From Acidobacteriaceae bacterium (lineage in GTDB: Bacteria; Acidobacteriota; Terriglobia; Terriglobales; Acidobacteriaceae), in assembly GCA_003139095.1 (NCBI GenBank), contig PLHW01000028.1, positions 1-64,000 of the forward strand: DNA of 64,000 bases, given 5' to 3'. Below, in pieces: positions 1 through 7,714 of the stretch. A program made the position numbers and the translations under genes. Positions within the stretch are counted from its first letter, which is position 1, and each line of letters starts with the position of its first letter. The notes below the pieces were generated by a model. The model had not been told where the DNA came from and did no database searches. It was given only the letters and a program-made list of their open reading frames with translations.

Positions 1-33
1 ATTTCAGGCTGAACCAAGACAATTCTGCTTGGA

Positions 34-726
34 ATGGTGGTCACCACTCTCATTGTGTGGATTGTGCGCGACCAAGAGGCCCTTACGGAACACTTAAAGT
101 CAAATATCGCCATCGTGATAGCTGGAGGTGTCTGTTCTTGGGTTCTCATTCTTCTCTGGTACGTAATAGCTGAACCATCAATGCAGTATCTGGCTATCAC
201 TGGGGAAGCTAATCGCGATACAAGCGAAAAAAGAATGGCCGCGATTAGCCAGCAGGCAGCGGAACGGCAACGAGATGAAATTGCTACGCAATTGAAGGAA
301 TGTAATAAGGGAGTAAACGGTCTAAAGCGCCCGTTGTCCAAAAGCACTGAAACGAACAGCCCTCCCTCACAAGTACCAGCCCCAATCGTGGCGCACGTTA
401 GAATTGCAAGCCAAAAAACTATTCCTTCGACGAATCCGAAATTCCCTTACTTGCTAGAAGTCGTGATTCAGACTGACACAATTATTGATCCTGTTGCGTT
501 CTCGGTAGAGTGCAGCGGTGAAGTCGGTTCAGGGGTAGCCGTTCCAGTTAATGGCGGAATTATGGGAGATTGGATCGCGGGGGCTTTGCAAACCCCAAAT
601 TCATTTATGTTTGAATGGAGTTCGCATCCTTTTGTTCCCACCGAACCGATTAAGATCACAATATCCTCGAAGAAATATGTTCGCGTTACGAAGATAGAAC
701 AATCTACATTTGTGACGCCGCCCTAA
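34..726 (+). CDS. hypothetical membrane-anchored protein
   Basis: This 230-residue protein is not recognised. The N-terminus is hydrophobic (residues 3-10), followed by a clear membrane segment at about 26-47. A polar, Lys/Glu/Gln-rich stretch at 60-100 may be a coiled coil, and a soluble C-terminal half of about 110 residues could lie outside the membrane. An in-frame stop at 10-12 limits the N-terminus, and the ATG has a weak TTGGA just before it. The gene is visibly richer in A+T than the rest of the window and uses codons such as AAT, ATT and CAA that are rare elsewhere here. It is followed by a transposase remnant, so recent acquisition is likely (inference). Confidence 0.6.
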   Translation: MVVTTLIVWIVRDQEALTEHLKSNIAIVIAGGVCSWVLILLWYVIAEPSMQYLAITGEANRDTSEKRMAAISQQAAERQRDEIATQLKECNKGVNGLKRPLSKSTETNSPPSQVPAPIVAHVRIASQKTIPSTNPKFPYLLEVVIQTDTIIDPVAFSVECSGEVGSGVAVPVNGGIMGDWIAGALQTPNSFMFEWSSHPFVPTEPIKITISSKKYVRVTKIEQSTFVTPP

Positions 727-739
727 AGTTTTGAGGTTT

Positions 740-1012
740 TCAATTTGCAAGTAATTCTCCTATTGTCCAAGCGTGATCCGTAAGCCCAGCTGCCATCGCA
801 GGCGTTTTCTTTACCGCTTGATTAACACGGCAAAAATTGTAAAACGCGATATATAGCGTCACTGCCGCTTGCATGTTCGCCAACGTCTTGCTGTGAGCGT
901 TCGTCAACCGCGTGAATCTGCGAAGGTGCATTCTCACGCTTAGGTTTGTGCGCTCAACATGCGAAGTTGAGATTCGGCTGAACGCAGTATTAGGACAGTA
1001 CCTAATTTCTCG
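740..1012 (-). pseudogene. IS1-family transposase, 3' remnant
   Basis: The frame encodes the last ~90 residues of an IS1-type DDE transposase. It includes the conserved STSHVERTNLSVRMHLRRFT and RLTNAHSKTL segments, then FYNFCRV and the PAMAAGLTDHAWTIGELL ending. The reading frame has a stop at 1013-1015 and no start or upstream catalytic part, so only the C-terminal part survives. The family half was recognised by motif; the fragment cannot transpose on its own. It separates the AT-rich ORF at the window start from the GC-rich backbone. No inverted terminal repeat was recognised, probably because one end is lost. Confidence 0.75.
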
Positions 1013-1053
1013 CTAAAATACTGATTCTAAAAGATCGACCTCATGCGATTTCA

Positions 1054-1311
1054 TCAATCTATATACATGTCATCCACGTAGCACCAACGCCAGTCTTCCC
1101 CCGGTTCAAACGACTGGATAATCGGGTGCTTCGTCTTCTGGAAGTGCGCCCGCGCATGCTTGTTCTTCGACGAATCGCAGCACCCCACGTGCCCGCATTC
1201 CAGGCATAGCCGCAAGTGTACCCACGTGTCGCCCATCTCCAGGCATTCTTTGCACCCCTTGCCGCTTGGCGTTACCTTCCGTATTTCCTTCACGTGACTG
1301 CACGTTGCCAT
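1054..1311 (-). CDS. UBP-type zinc finger protein
   Basis: The 85-residue protein is made almost wholly of a ZnF-UBP domain. The zinc ligands are visible: Cys4, the CxxC at about 20-23, CLECGHVGCC at 36-45 and the His series of HARAHFQKTKH at 52-62. The C-terminal W-R-W-C-Y-V-D-D segment is typical of short bacterial members. In eukaryotes the domain binds the ubiquitin C-terminus. Free-standing bacterial versions have no established role, so the function is unknown. The ATG has a good GGAG eight bases upstream. It stands alone downstream of the aldo/keto reductase on the same strand. Confidence 0.85.
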   Translation of the reverse strand: MATCSHVKEIRKVTPSGKGCKECLEMGDTWVHLRLCLECGHVGCCDSSKNKHARAHFQKTKHPIIQSFEPGEDWRWCYVDDMYID

Positions 1312-1374
1312 AGCTCTACTCCATTCAAGTCTTGTCGAGGTGTGAATCGGCTTCTCGTGTTCGGCAGGCGCGCT

Positions 1375-2409
1375 TCACGCCGCCAGAATCTTGTCCCGCA
1401 GCCCGCCGTACCGGAACGCCTTCACCATCTCAATCGCGTAAAAGTCGTGCGGGAATCCCATTTCAATCGCGCTCGCCTTGTCCAGCGCCGCCACCTGTTC
1501 CGGCGTGAGCTGCAACTCCAGGCTCGCCAGGTTGTCCTGCAACTGCTCCATGCGCCGCGCTCCAATGATCGGAATCACCGGAATGTCGCGGTGTTGCAGC
1601 CACGCCAGCGCCACCTGTGCCGCCGGCCGCCCCACCTGCCCGCTCACCTCTTTCACCGCGCGCACGATGCGATCCACTTGCTCTCCCGTGCGTTTGAACG
1701 TGCTCCCGCTCTCGGTCGAAAGTCTCGCATCCTTCGCCTGCCCTGCCTGATATTTGCCGCTGAGCAGACCGCCCGCCAGCGGCGACCACGCCACCAGGCC
1801 CAGGTCAAACGCCTTCGCCATCGGAATCAACTCGCGCTCCACCGTGCGCTCCACCAGCGAGTACTCGATCTGCAGCCCGATAAACGGCGTCCATCCGCGC
1901 AACTCCGCCATCGTATTCGCCTGCGCGATCCACCACGCGGGCGCGTCTGAAACCCCGATGTACAGCACCTTCCCCTGCCGCACCAGGTCGTCAAACGCGC
2001 GCATCACCTCCTCGGCGGGAGTCATCTCGTCCCAGTTGTGCAGCCAGTACAGGTCGATGTAATCCGTCTTCAGCCGCCGCAACGACGCCTCCACCGCCTG
2101 CATCATGCTCTTGCGGTGATTCCCGGCGGCATTCGGGTCGTCTCCCGGCGCCGCGTTCGTAAACTTGGTCGCCAGCACCATCGACTGCCGATGATCGCGC
2201 ATGAACTCGCCCAGAAAGCTCTCGCTCGTTCCGTTGGTATAAAGGTTCGCGGTATCGATAAAATTTCCGCCCGCCGCCCGGTACGCGTCATAGATCTTCC
2301 GCGCTTCATCTTTAGCGGAACCCCAGCCCCAATCTTCCCCAAACGTCATCGTCCCCAGCGAAATCTCGGAGACGCGTAGACCGCTCTTGCCATACAAACG
2401 ATATTTCAT
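1375..2409 (-). CDS. aldo/keto reductase
   Basis: This 344-residue NAD(P)H-dependent (beta/alpha)8-barrel oxidoreductase belongs to the AKR superfamily. The catalytic tetrad is readable as Asp52 and Tyr57 (FIDTANLY), Lys82 (ATKF) and His124 (WLHNWD). The C-terminal PIIGARRMEQL segment is the usual cofactor-phosphate-binding region. The frame is open further upstream, but the ATG at 2409 is preceded by GAGGTG at the right distance and begins the conserved MKYRLYGKSGLRVS, so it was chosen. The substrate cannot be told. The additional upstream codons are produced by a 15-bp tandem repeat and are not part of the protein. Confidence 0.9.
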   Translation of the reverse strand: MKYRLYGKSGLRVSEISLGTMTFGEDWGWGSAKDEARKIYDAYRAAGGNFIDTANLYTNGTSESFLGEFMRDHRQSMVLATKFTNAAPGDDPNAAGNHRKSMMQAVEASLRRLKTDYIDLYWLHNWDEMTPAEEVMRAFDDLVRQGKVLYIGVSDAPAWWIAQANTMAELRGWTPFIGLQIEYSLVERTVERELIPMAKAFDLGLVAWSPLAGGLLSGKYQAGQAKDARLSTESGSTFKRTGEQVDRIVRAVKEVSGQVGRPAAQVALAWLQHRDIPVIPIIGARRMEQLQDNLASLELQLTPEQVAALDKASAIEMGFPHDFYAIEMVKAFRYGGLRDKILAA

Positions 2410-2502
2410 GAATTCACCTCGGAATGTACGAATTTGGATTCTGTTGCCGCCGGTTGCGATCCACAAAGTTTGGACCGTTGCGAGGAAAATTACTTGGCTT
2501 GC

Positions 2503-2573
2503 GATTCGTTCAACTGATTCGTTCAACGCTGATTCATTCAATAATGATTCGTTCAATGCTGCTTCGTTCAGTG
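2503..2573. repeat. 15-bp tandem repeat at the 3' end of trxB
   Basis: About 4.7 copies of a degenerate 15-mer, consensus TGATTCGTTCAACGC, with variants at a few positions. The last copy covers the trxB stop codon and the rest fills the gap before the aldo/keto reductase. On the minus strand it reads through as an ALNES-type pentapeptide repeat, which looks accidental. Confidence 0.8.
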
Positions 2574-3512
2574 TCCCGCCTCTTCCAGATATTTTTCCAC
2601 TTCCAGCGCCGCCATGCAGCCCGAACCGGCCGCGGTAATAGCCTGCCGGTAGCGCCGGTCTTGCACATCGCCGCATGCGAACACTCCCGGCACTTTCGTG
2701 AGCACATTTTTCTGCGTGATCAGGTACCCGTCCGCATCGGCGTCGAGCTGCCCTTCAAATATCTTTGCGTTCGGAATGTGCCCGATCCCCAGAAACATCG
2801 CGCTGGTCGGGAACTCCCAGCTTTCTCCGGTCTTCAAATTGCGCAGCCGCAGCCCGGTCACTTCCTTCTTCCCGACGTCGAGCACTTCATCGACCACCGT
2901 GTCGGTCATAAACTCAACCTTGGGATTGGCTCGCGCCCGATCCAGCATGATTTTCGACGCGCGAAATTGTTCTCGCCGATGAATGAGCGTCACTTTGCTC
3001 GCAAAGCGCGTCAGAAACGTCGCTTCTTCCATGGCCGAATCGCCCCCGCCAATCACCGCGATTTCTTTGCCGGAAAAGAAAAACCCGTCGCAGGTCGCGC
3101 ACGATGACACGCCGTGGCCGATCAGCGCATGCTCGCTCGGCAGCCCCAGCCACCGTGCCGACGCGCCGCTCGCGATAATCAGCGTGCGCGTCCAAATCGT
3201 CTCTTTGCCGACCGTCAGTTCCAGCGGCTGCCTGCTCAAGTCCGCCTTCACCACATGGCCCATGTGATATTCCGCCCCAAAACGCGCCGCCTGCTTCCGC
3301 ATGTTTTCGATCAGCTCCGGCCCCTGAATGCCGTCCGGAAAGCCGGGAAAATTTTCCACCAGCGTGGTCAGCGAAAGCTGGCCGCCCGGCTCGTGCCCTT
3401 CGATGACCAGCGGTTTCAGATTGGCGCGCGCGCTGTAAAGCGCCGCAGTATGGCCCGCGCAGCCCGAGCCGATGATGACCACGTTGCGGATGTCCATATT
3501 GGAGGTGTTCAT
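2568..3512 (-). CDS. trxB: thioredoxin reductase
   Basis: This FAD/NADPH-dependent enzyme passes electrons to thioredoxin in the cytoplasm. At 314 residues it is the usual low-Mr length. The FAD-binding loop reads GSGCAG at 15-20, where most homologues have GSGPAG. The redox pair is C138-A-T-C141 followed by Asp. The NADPH loop is GGGDSAMEEA at about 155-164. The C-terminal FAD motif VFACGDVQDRRYRQAITAAG is intact. The ATG at 3512 has no strong ribosome site; a second ATG at 3497 is possible. It is transcribed toward the aldo/keto reductase and ends in the 15-bp repeat. Confidence 0.93.
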   Translation of the reverse strand: MNTSNMDIRNVVIIGSGCAGHTAALYSARANLKPLVIEGHEPGGQLSLTTLVENFPGFPDGIQGPELIENMRKQAARFGAEYHMGHVVKADLSRQPLELTVGKETIWTRTLIIASGASARWLGLPSEHALIGHGVSSCATCDGFFFSGKEIAVIGGGDSAMEEATFLTRFASKVTLIHRREQFRASKIMLDRARANPKVEFMTDTVVDEVLDVGKKEVTGLRLRNLKTGESWEFPTSAMFLGIGHIPNAKIFEGQLDADADGYLITQKNVLTKVPGVFACGDVQDRRYRQAITAAGSGCMAALEVEKYLEEAGH

Positions 3513-3565
3513 TAAATAGATTCACGCCCAGCGATTTCGTTGCAACGCGCCAAACTTCCGCAAAC

Positions 3566-4351
3566 TTACGGCGACTTCTTGCTCTTCCCATTGGCTTTCG
3601 CCGGCACGCCCACGCCGAGTCGAGCCAGTTCCTGCGGCACAATCCGCTGCACTCCCAGCGCGCTGCGATACCGGTTCATGATGCCCGAGGCCGCGTGGAA
3701 GATCGGCTCATACTTGCTTTGATCCACTGCCGGCCTGCCTTCCTCGGCCAAGCACCGTGCCAGCGCCACCGACGACTTCCCAAATCTCTCCAGCCGGATG
3801 CGCGACACCGGCGTTTCCGACCCGAGCATCGCGCTCGCCGAGGTCACCGCCGACGCGTTGTCCTCAATCGAAATCTGCATCACGTCCTTCGGATCGCGCA
3901 CTCGCAAAACCAAAGTCTCAATCATGTTGGCCGCGTCCACGCTGAATGAGTACTGCACATTGCTGAACAACGCGGCGTTCGGGAACTCGCGCCGCATCCT
4001 CACCCAGTCCGCCACCGCCGCGTCGCTCGGCGGCAGCGACTGCATTCCCGGCACTGGCATATTGGGATCGAGCGTCGAGTGTCCGCGCGCCACTTCAAAA
4101 TCCTTGCCAAATACGGGCTTGTTCGGAACCTCTGCCAGAGCCGCGGAAAGTTCTTTTTGCTCCTCCCCCGAAGGTGTGCACACATTCAGCACGTTCACCT
4201 TCACCGGAGGCTGCTGCGAACCCGCCGCTGGCGGCGCGGCTGCCTGCTGCGAATCCGGCGCCTGCGACTGCGCCGTCAACGGCGTCTGCCGCGCACAAAC
4301 CGCCGCGCACAATCCTATCGTCAACCCAATCAGAATTTTCCGAGAAGACAC
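3566..4351 (-). CDS. secreted protein of unknown function
   Basis: The 261-residue protein begins with a Sec signal peptide (basic MSSRK, hydrophobic core to about residue 22). A Pro/Ala/Gln-rich linker follows at 25-48, then a folded domain of about 190 residues with cysteines at 58 and near 196. The C-terminal tail is Lys-rich. No family was recognised. The start codon is GTG, since no ATG lies in the signal region. It lies 53 bp upstream of trxB on the same strand and could share its promoter, but nothing in the protein links it to redox work. Confidence 0.65.
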   Translation of the reverse strand: MSSRKILIGLTIGLCAAVCARQTPLTAQSQAPDSQQAAAPPAAGSQQPPVKVNVLNVCTPSGEEQKELSAALAEVPNKPVFGKDFEVARGHSTLDPNMPVPGMQSLPPSDAAVADWVRMRREFPNAALFSNVQYSFSVDAANMIETLVLRVRDPKDVMQISIEDNASAVTSASAMLGSETPVSRIRLERFGKSSVALARCLAEEGRPAVDQSKYEPIFHAASGIMNRYRSALGVQRIVPQELARLGVGVPAKANGKSKKSP

Positions 4352-4379
4352 GGCGGAATTGTATCAGGGGAAATCACAA

Positions 4380-4561
4380 GTTCGAGGTCAGAAGGCAGAA
4401 GTTCAAAGTCAGGGAAGGTCTGATTAAATCCTTGGTATCCACTTTTTGCTCGCGCGTAATCAGAGCTCCCCCAGAAATCAGAAGCCAGTCTGGAGAGGTC
4501 AAATCGCCCGCCGACTAAAGGGTTTTTACTTCTGACCTCTGCCTTCTAACTTCTAACTTCG
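4380..4561. repeat. mirrored short-repeat element (AGAAGTC family)
   Basis: The left arm (4380-4412) contains AGAAGGCAGAAGTTC-type units. The right arm (4526-4561) contains the reverse complement, ACTTCTGACC and CTTCTAACTT-type units, with period 7-8. About 113 bp lies between the arms. The right arm ends two bases before the stop codon of the next minus-strand gene (4564). Confidence 0.75.
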
Positions 4562-4563
4562 CT

Positions 4564-5223
4564 CTACTCTTCCTCTTCCACCGCTCCATGCCGCCGCAAC
4601 AACTGTGGCAGATTTTGCGAGAACGCCGAGCGCGGCAGCACCATATCGCAGCCCACCTCGTGCGCTTTTTGCTTCAGGTCTCCCTGCACGTGCGAGAGGA
4701 AGCCGATGATCGACGTCCCCTTCTTCAGCTTGCTCTTCAGTTTCGGAATCAGCGTCAACGGCTTGGCATTGACGTTGTTCAAGTCGAAGATGATCAGCGA
4801 AGGCTTCTCCTCGCCATTACTCTTCATGCGCTCGACAAGCTCTTTTTCCGTCTTCACAAATTCCACTTTCACATTCATCTTGCGGCCCGTGTCCTGAATC
4901 TTGGACAGGAAGAACAGGTCCTCGACAAATGCGAATACGCGCGAAGCTGCATCCTCGGCCGGGACCGGAAGCGGCTCCGGTTCCCCGATCGGATACGCCG
5001 CCTGAAATCCGGGTCGCCGCGCGACGCCCTTGTTCCCGTTGTCCCCGCCATTCAACGCGGCGCGATAGCTGTGGTCCATGGGTGCGGTGAAGATCCCTTG
5101 ATGTTCCTGCTTCGGGCGGCCCGCTCCTCCTCCGCCTCCACCGCTGCGTCTTTGCGAGCGACGCCCTCGGCGCCGTTTGTGCTTCCCGCCTCCCGAAGAG
5201 GCGTGTCCGGGTCCTACATTCAT
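4564..5223 (-). CDS. response-regulator receiver-like protein
   Basis: This 219-residue protein has a very basic, Gly-rich N-terminus (residues 8-35, many Arg/Lys) suited to binding nucleic acid or acidic partners. A receiver-like alpha/beta domain covers about 88-212. The fold is suggested by VFAFVEDLFFLSKI, then SLIIFDLNN, GTSIIGFLSHV and CDMVLPRSAF, which match receiver beta strands 1, 3, 4 and 5. The phospho-acceptor region is IFDLNN, so an Asp is present, but the usual acidic pair after beta-1 is weak (VED). It may be a pseudo-receiver. The ATG is preceded by a short AGAG. No neighbouring kinase was found. Confidence 0.65.
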   Translation of the reverse strand: MNVGPGHASSGGGKHKRRRGRRSQRRSGGGGGGAGRPKQEHQGIFTAPMDHSYRAALNGGDNGNKGVARRPGFQAAYPIGEPEPLPVPAEDAASRVFAFVEDLFFLSKIQDTGRKMNVKVEFVKTEKELVERMKSNGEEKPSLIIFDLNNVNAKPLTLIPKLKSKLKKGTSIIGFLSHVQGDLKQKAHEVGCDMVLPRSAFSQNLPQLLRRHGAVEEEE

Positions 5224-5629
5224 ATGTTTTCTCTTGTTAATCCCCGGCCCGGATCGATGATCGCAGGCCTGATTGTTTCCTATTCTCTTGCGTCTCCGCC
5301 GGTGTAGTGACTTGCGACCTGATGAACACCGGCCAGCGACTGGCCGAACCCACCTTCGGCTGGATGCTACTTGAGAACGATCCTACTTGAGAACGACGCT
5401 ACTTGAGAGCGATGCTCAACTCTATCGGCTCTTTGGAGTTGTTCTGAGCGCGAACGGCAGCGAGAAGCAAAGCCGTTGAGAACACCTTGATGTTACCCAC
5501 GAACCGGCAACTTGCGCAAGGGGCAAAGCCATTACTTTTCCACATTTTGCCCATTACGATAGAAACAACCCACTGCCCAAACAACTTCCCTCCTGAAGCC
5601 CAACCGCCCCATTGCCGATAAGCACTAAG
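5224..5629. other. intergenic gap with a 16-bp triplicate
   Basis: This 406-bp divergent region lies between the receiver-like gene and the EAL/HDOD gene. It holds a palindrome CGGCCAGCGACTGGCCG near 5331-5347 and three 16-bp tandem units at 5366-5413. A short minus-strand ORF at 5399-5584 was judged non-coding. Promoters for both flanking genes must be here, but no confident -35/-10 pair was seen. Confidence 0.6.
5366..5413. repeat. three 16-bp tandem units
   Basis: Three direct copies with consensus GCTACTTGAGAACGAT, differing at one to three positions, without spacers. They lie about 215 bp upstream of the EAL/HDOD gene and about 140 bp upstream of the divergent receiver-like gene, where iterated operator sites could lie. 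Confidence 0.85.
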
Positions 5630-6883
5630 ATGAAACCCGAACTCAGCGAAGACCCCTCCGCTCTCAACGCACTAGCCGTCCCCGGCCAGCGTTTCGTGGC
5701 GCGCCAGCCCATTCTCGATCGGGCGCAAAACGTTTTCGGCTATGAACTTCTGTTTCGCAACGGAATTGAAGACTTCTTCAATGCCGATTCCGATTCCGCC
5801 GCCCGTTCCATGCTCGACAGTTCGTTGTTGTTTGGCATGAGCACGCTTTGCCACAACCGCCGCGCCTTTGTGAATTGCACCCGCGAAATTCTGCTCAAGG
5901 ATCTCATTACCCTCCTGCCTCCCACCCACACCGTGGTCGAGATTCTTGAAACCGTAGAGCCGGAAGACCGCGTCGTCGCCGCCTGCGAACGCCTCAAAAA
6001 AGCCGGCTACATGATCGCTTTGGACGACTTCGCTCCGGACGATCCGCGCCTCCCTCTCTGCCGCTTCGCCGACATTATCAAAGTCGACCTCCGCGCCACC
6101 AGCATCGAAGAACGTGTCGCCATGATGCACCGCTTTGGCTCGCCAAAATGCAGGATGCTCGCGGAAAAAGTTGAGAACCAGCACGAATTTCATGAAACCC
6201 GTGAGGCTGGGTTTGCTTACTTCCAGGGCTATTTCTTCAGCAAGCCGGAAATCGTCGTCGGACGCGAAGTTCCCGCCAACCGGCTGCACTACCTGCGCCT
6301 GCTCGAAATGGTGTCGCGTCCCGAAATCGAGTTGCGCGAATTGGAGAAAATGCTCAAGCAGGAAGCGGCCATCTGCTATCGCCTGCTGCGCTATCTGAAT
6401 TCTCCACTCTTTGGTATGGCCCTGGAAATCAAGTCCGTTCGCCACGCCATGGCCATCCTCGGCGAGCGCGAATTGCGCCGCTGGATTCGCCTCGTCGTCA
6501 CCATCGGCGCCGCCGAGCAATGCTGCAGCGAACTCGTGCTCATGGGCATGACCCGCGCCCGCTTTTGCGAACTGCTCTCCTCCGAGCTCGAATTCAAGAA
6601 CGATCTTTTTTTCATGGGATTGCTCTCGGTCATGGACGCCATTCTCGAAGTCGACATGACCACTCTTCTCTCCCAGGTCCCCGTCGATCAGGAGATGAAA
6701 GCCGCCCTCCTCGGGCAGGCCGGCACCCTTCGTCCGCTCTATCAATTGATGCTCGCCGAGGAATCGGGCGAATGGGATCCCGCCGCTGAACTCGCAAAAC
6801 GTCTTCGCCTCACCGAAGACGCGGCCCGCGATGCCTGGTGGAAGGCTCTGACCTGGGCTCAGGAAGTCACTGGAATCCTCTAA
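5630..6883 (+). CDS. EAL and HDOD domain signalling protein (YuxH-like)
   Basis: The 417-residue cytoplasmic protein joins an N-terminal EAL-type domain (about 20-215) to a C-terminal HDOD domain (about 215-410). The EAL signature is degenerate: ELLFRN where active c-di-GMP phosphodiesterases have EALxR, and DDFAPDD where they have DDFG. It is therefore more likely a c-di-GMP or partner-binding protein than an enzyme (inference). The HDOD part shows LLRYLNSPLFG and the SVRHAMAILGERELRRW motif. An in-frame TTG lies 18 bases upstream; the ATG at 5630 was preferred. YuxH-type proteins are common in Acidobacteriota, often connected with motility or pili. Confidence 0.88.
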   Translation: MKPELSEDPSALNALAVPGQRFVARQPILDRAQNVFGYELLFRNGIEDFFNADSDSAARSMLDSSLLFGMSTLCHNRRAFVNCTREILLKDLITLLPPTHTVVEILETVEPEDRVVAACERLKKAGYMIALDDFAPDDPRLPLCRFADIIKVDLRATSIEERVAMMHRFGSPKCRMLAEKVENQHEFHETREAGFAYFQGYFFSKPEIVVGREVPANRLHYLRLLEMVSRPEIELRELEKMLKQEAAICYRLLRYLNSPLFGMALEIKSVRHAMAILGERELRRWIRLVVTIGAAEQCCSELVLMGMTRARFCELLSSELEFKNDLFFMGLLSVMDAILEVDMTTLLSQVPVDQEMKAALLGQAGTLRPLYQLMLAEESGEWDPAAELAKRLRLTEDAARDAWWKALTWAQEVTGIL

Positions 6884-6984
6884 CGCGCTTCAGCTCCAAA
6901 AGGCCGAGCCCAGCCCGCGCAAAACCAAGCCCTCGGAATCTTCCATCTTTAGTCTTCACCGAACACGTCGTCCTCTCCAGCTGC

Positions 6985-7020
6985 CCTGACTGAAAACTGA
7001 CGACTGATAACTGAAGACTT
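6985..7020. repeat. ACTGA-type heptamer array beside the hpf stop codon
   Basis: About four imperfect copies of an ACTGAAA/ACTGACG/ACTGATA unit, period 7-8, ending directly at the hpf stop codon (7021-7023). In the sense of hpf it reads CAGTTATCAGTCGTCAG after the stop. Confidence 0.65.
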
Positions 7021-7614
7021 CTACGGCGCTTCAATCAGCTCCATCTTCCCATCGCGTCTGCGATGCAGCACCATCAACTTGCCCGCCGGATCGCGAAATA
7101 CGAACACGTCCCGGTCGCGGAAGTGTGCCTCTTTGATCGCCTCTTCCAGCGTCAGCGGCCGCAGCGAAACCGACTCCGCCGAGCGCACCAAATGCACCTC
7201 CGTCGTCTTCGCCACCGACGGGAATTTGTGCACCATCACCGAAACCGTTGTGCTCTGGTCCAGCCCCAGCGCCGGCGCCATGTTCTCCTCCAGCGCCTCG
7301 CCATCGAATTTCTTGACCGCCTTCCGCTTCTTGCTTACCCACTTCGTCTTGTACTTCAGCGCCTGCTTATGCAGGTGATCGAGCGCATTGTTCACGGCCG
7401 AACCCATGTCTCCCGCCTGCGCCTCGCCCACAATTGTCCCGTGCGGCGGGTTAATCGTGATTTCCGCCTTGTGCCGGTGCTTCTCCACCGTCAGAATCAC
7501 CTTCGCTTCTAATTTGTCGCCTAAAATCTTGCTGATCTTATTGAGGCCGGTTTCAACTTCTTTGCGGATATGAGTAGGAATTTCGTACTGCCGACCGGTG
7601 TACTCCACATTCAT
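7021..7614 (-). CDS. hpf: ribosome hibernation promoting factor, long form
   Basis: This 197-residue long HPF/RaiA protein binds the 30S decoding region and promotes 100S ribosome dimers in stationary phase. The N-terminal S30AE domain (1-105) shows MNVEYTGRQYEIP and the conserved VEKHRHKAEITIN. The C-terminal dimerisation domain (about 138-195) shows KPLTLEEAI-like RPLTLEEAIKEAHFRDRDVFVFRD. The ATG has a strong AGAGGTGG site. It is the last gene of the lptCA-lptB-rpoN-hpf operon, the same pairing as in proteobacteria, but it is separated from rpoN by a mirrored octamer hairpin. Confidence 0.93.
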   Translation of the reverse strand: MNVEYTGRQYEIPTHIRKEVETGLNKISKILGDKLEAKVILTVEKHRHKAEITINPPHGTIVGEAQAGDMGSAVNNALDHLHKQALKYKTKWVSKKRKAVKKFDGEALEENMAPALGLDQSTTVSVMVHKFPSVAKTTEVHLVRSAESVSLRPLTLEEAIKEAHFRDRDVFVFRDPAGKLMVLHRRRDGKMELIEAP

Positions 7615-7634
7615 TGAGCCACCTCTGTTTTTTT

Positions 7635-7714
7635 AGGTTTCAGAGTTTCAAGGTTTGAAGGTTTCAAGGAATCGAGGCAACTTTGAAACCTTGAAACTTT
7701 GAAACCTTGAAGCC
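7635..7714. repeat. mirrored octamer element between rpoN and hpf
   Basis: The left arm (7635-7668) holds four GTTTCAAG-type octamers and the right arm (7680-7714) four copies of the complement, CTTGAAAC type. Only about 11 bp separates them, so nearly the whole rpoN-hpf spacer can form one stem-loop. The right arm abuts the rpoN stop codon at 7715. The other end lies just upstream of the hpf ribosome site. Confidence 0.88.

Noticed and set aside
5399-5584. A minus-strand ORF of 61 codons in the gap before the EAL/HDOD gene
   Set aside because: Composition is not protein-like, there is no ribosome site, and it overlaps the 16-bp repeat.
5630-6300. Active c-di-GMP phosphodiesterase in the EAL domain
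   Set aside because: The EAL and DDFG motifs are degenerate (ELL and DDFA), so catalytic activity is not claimed.
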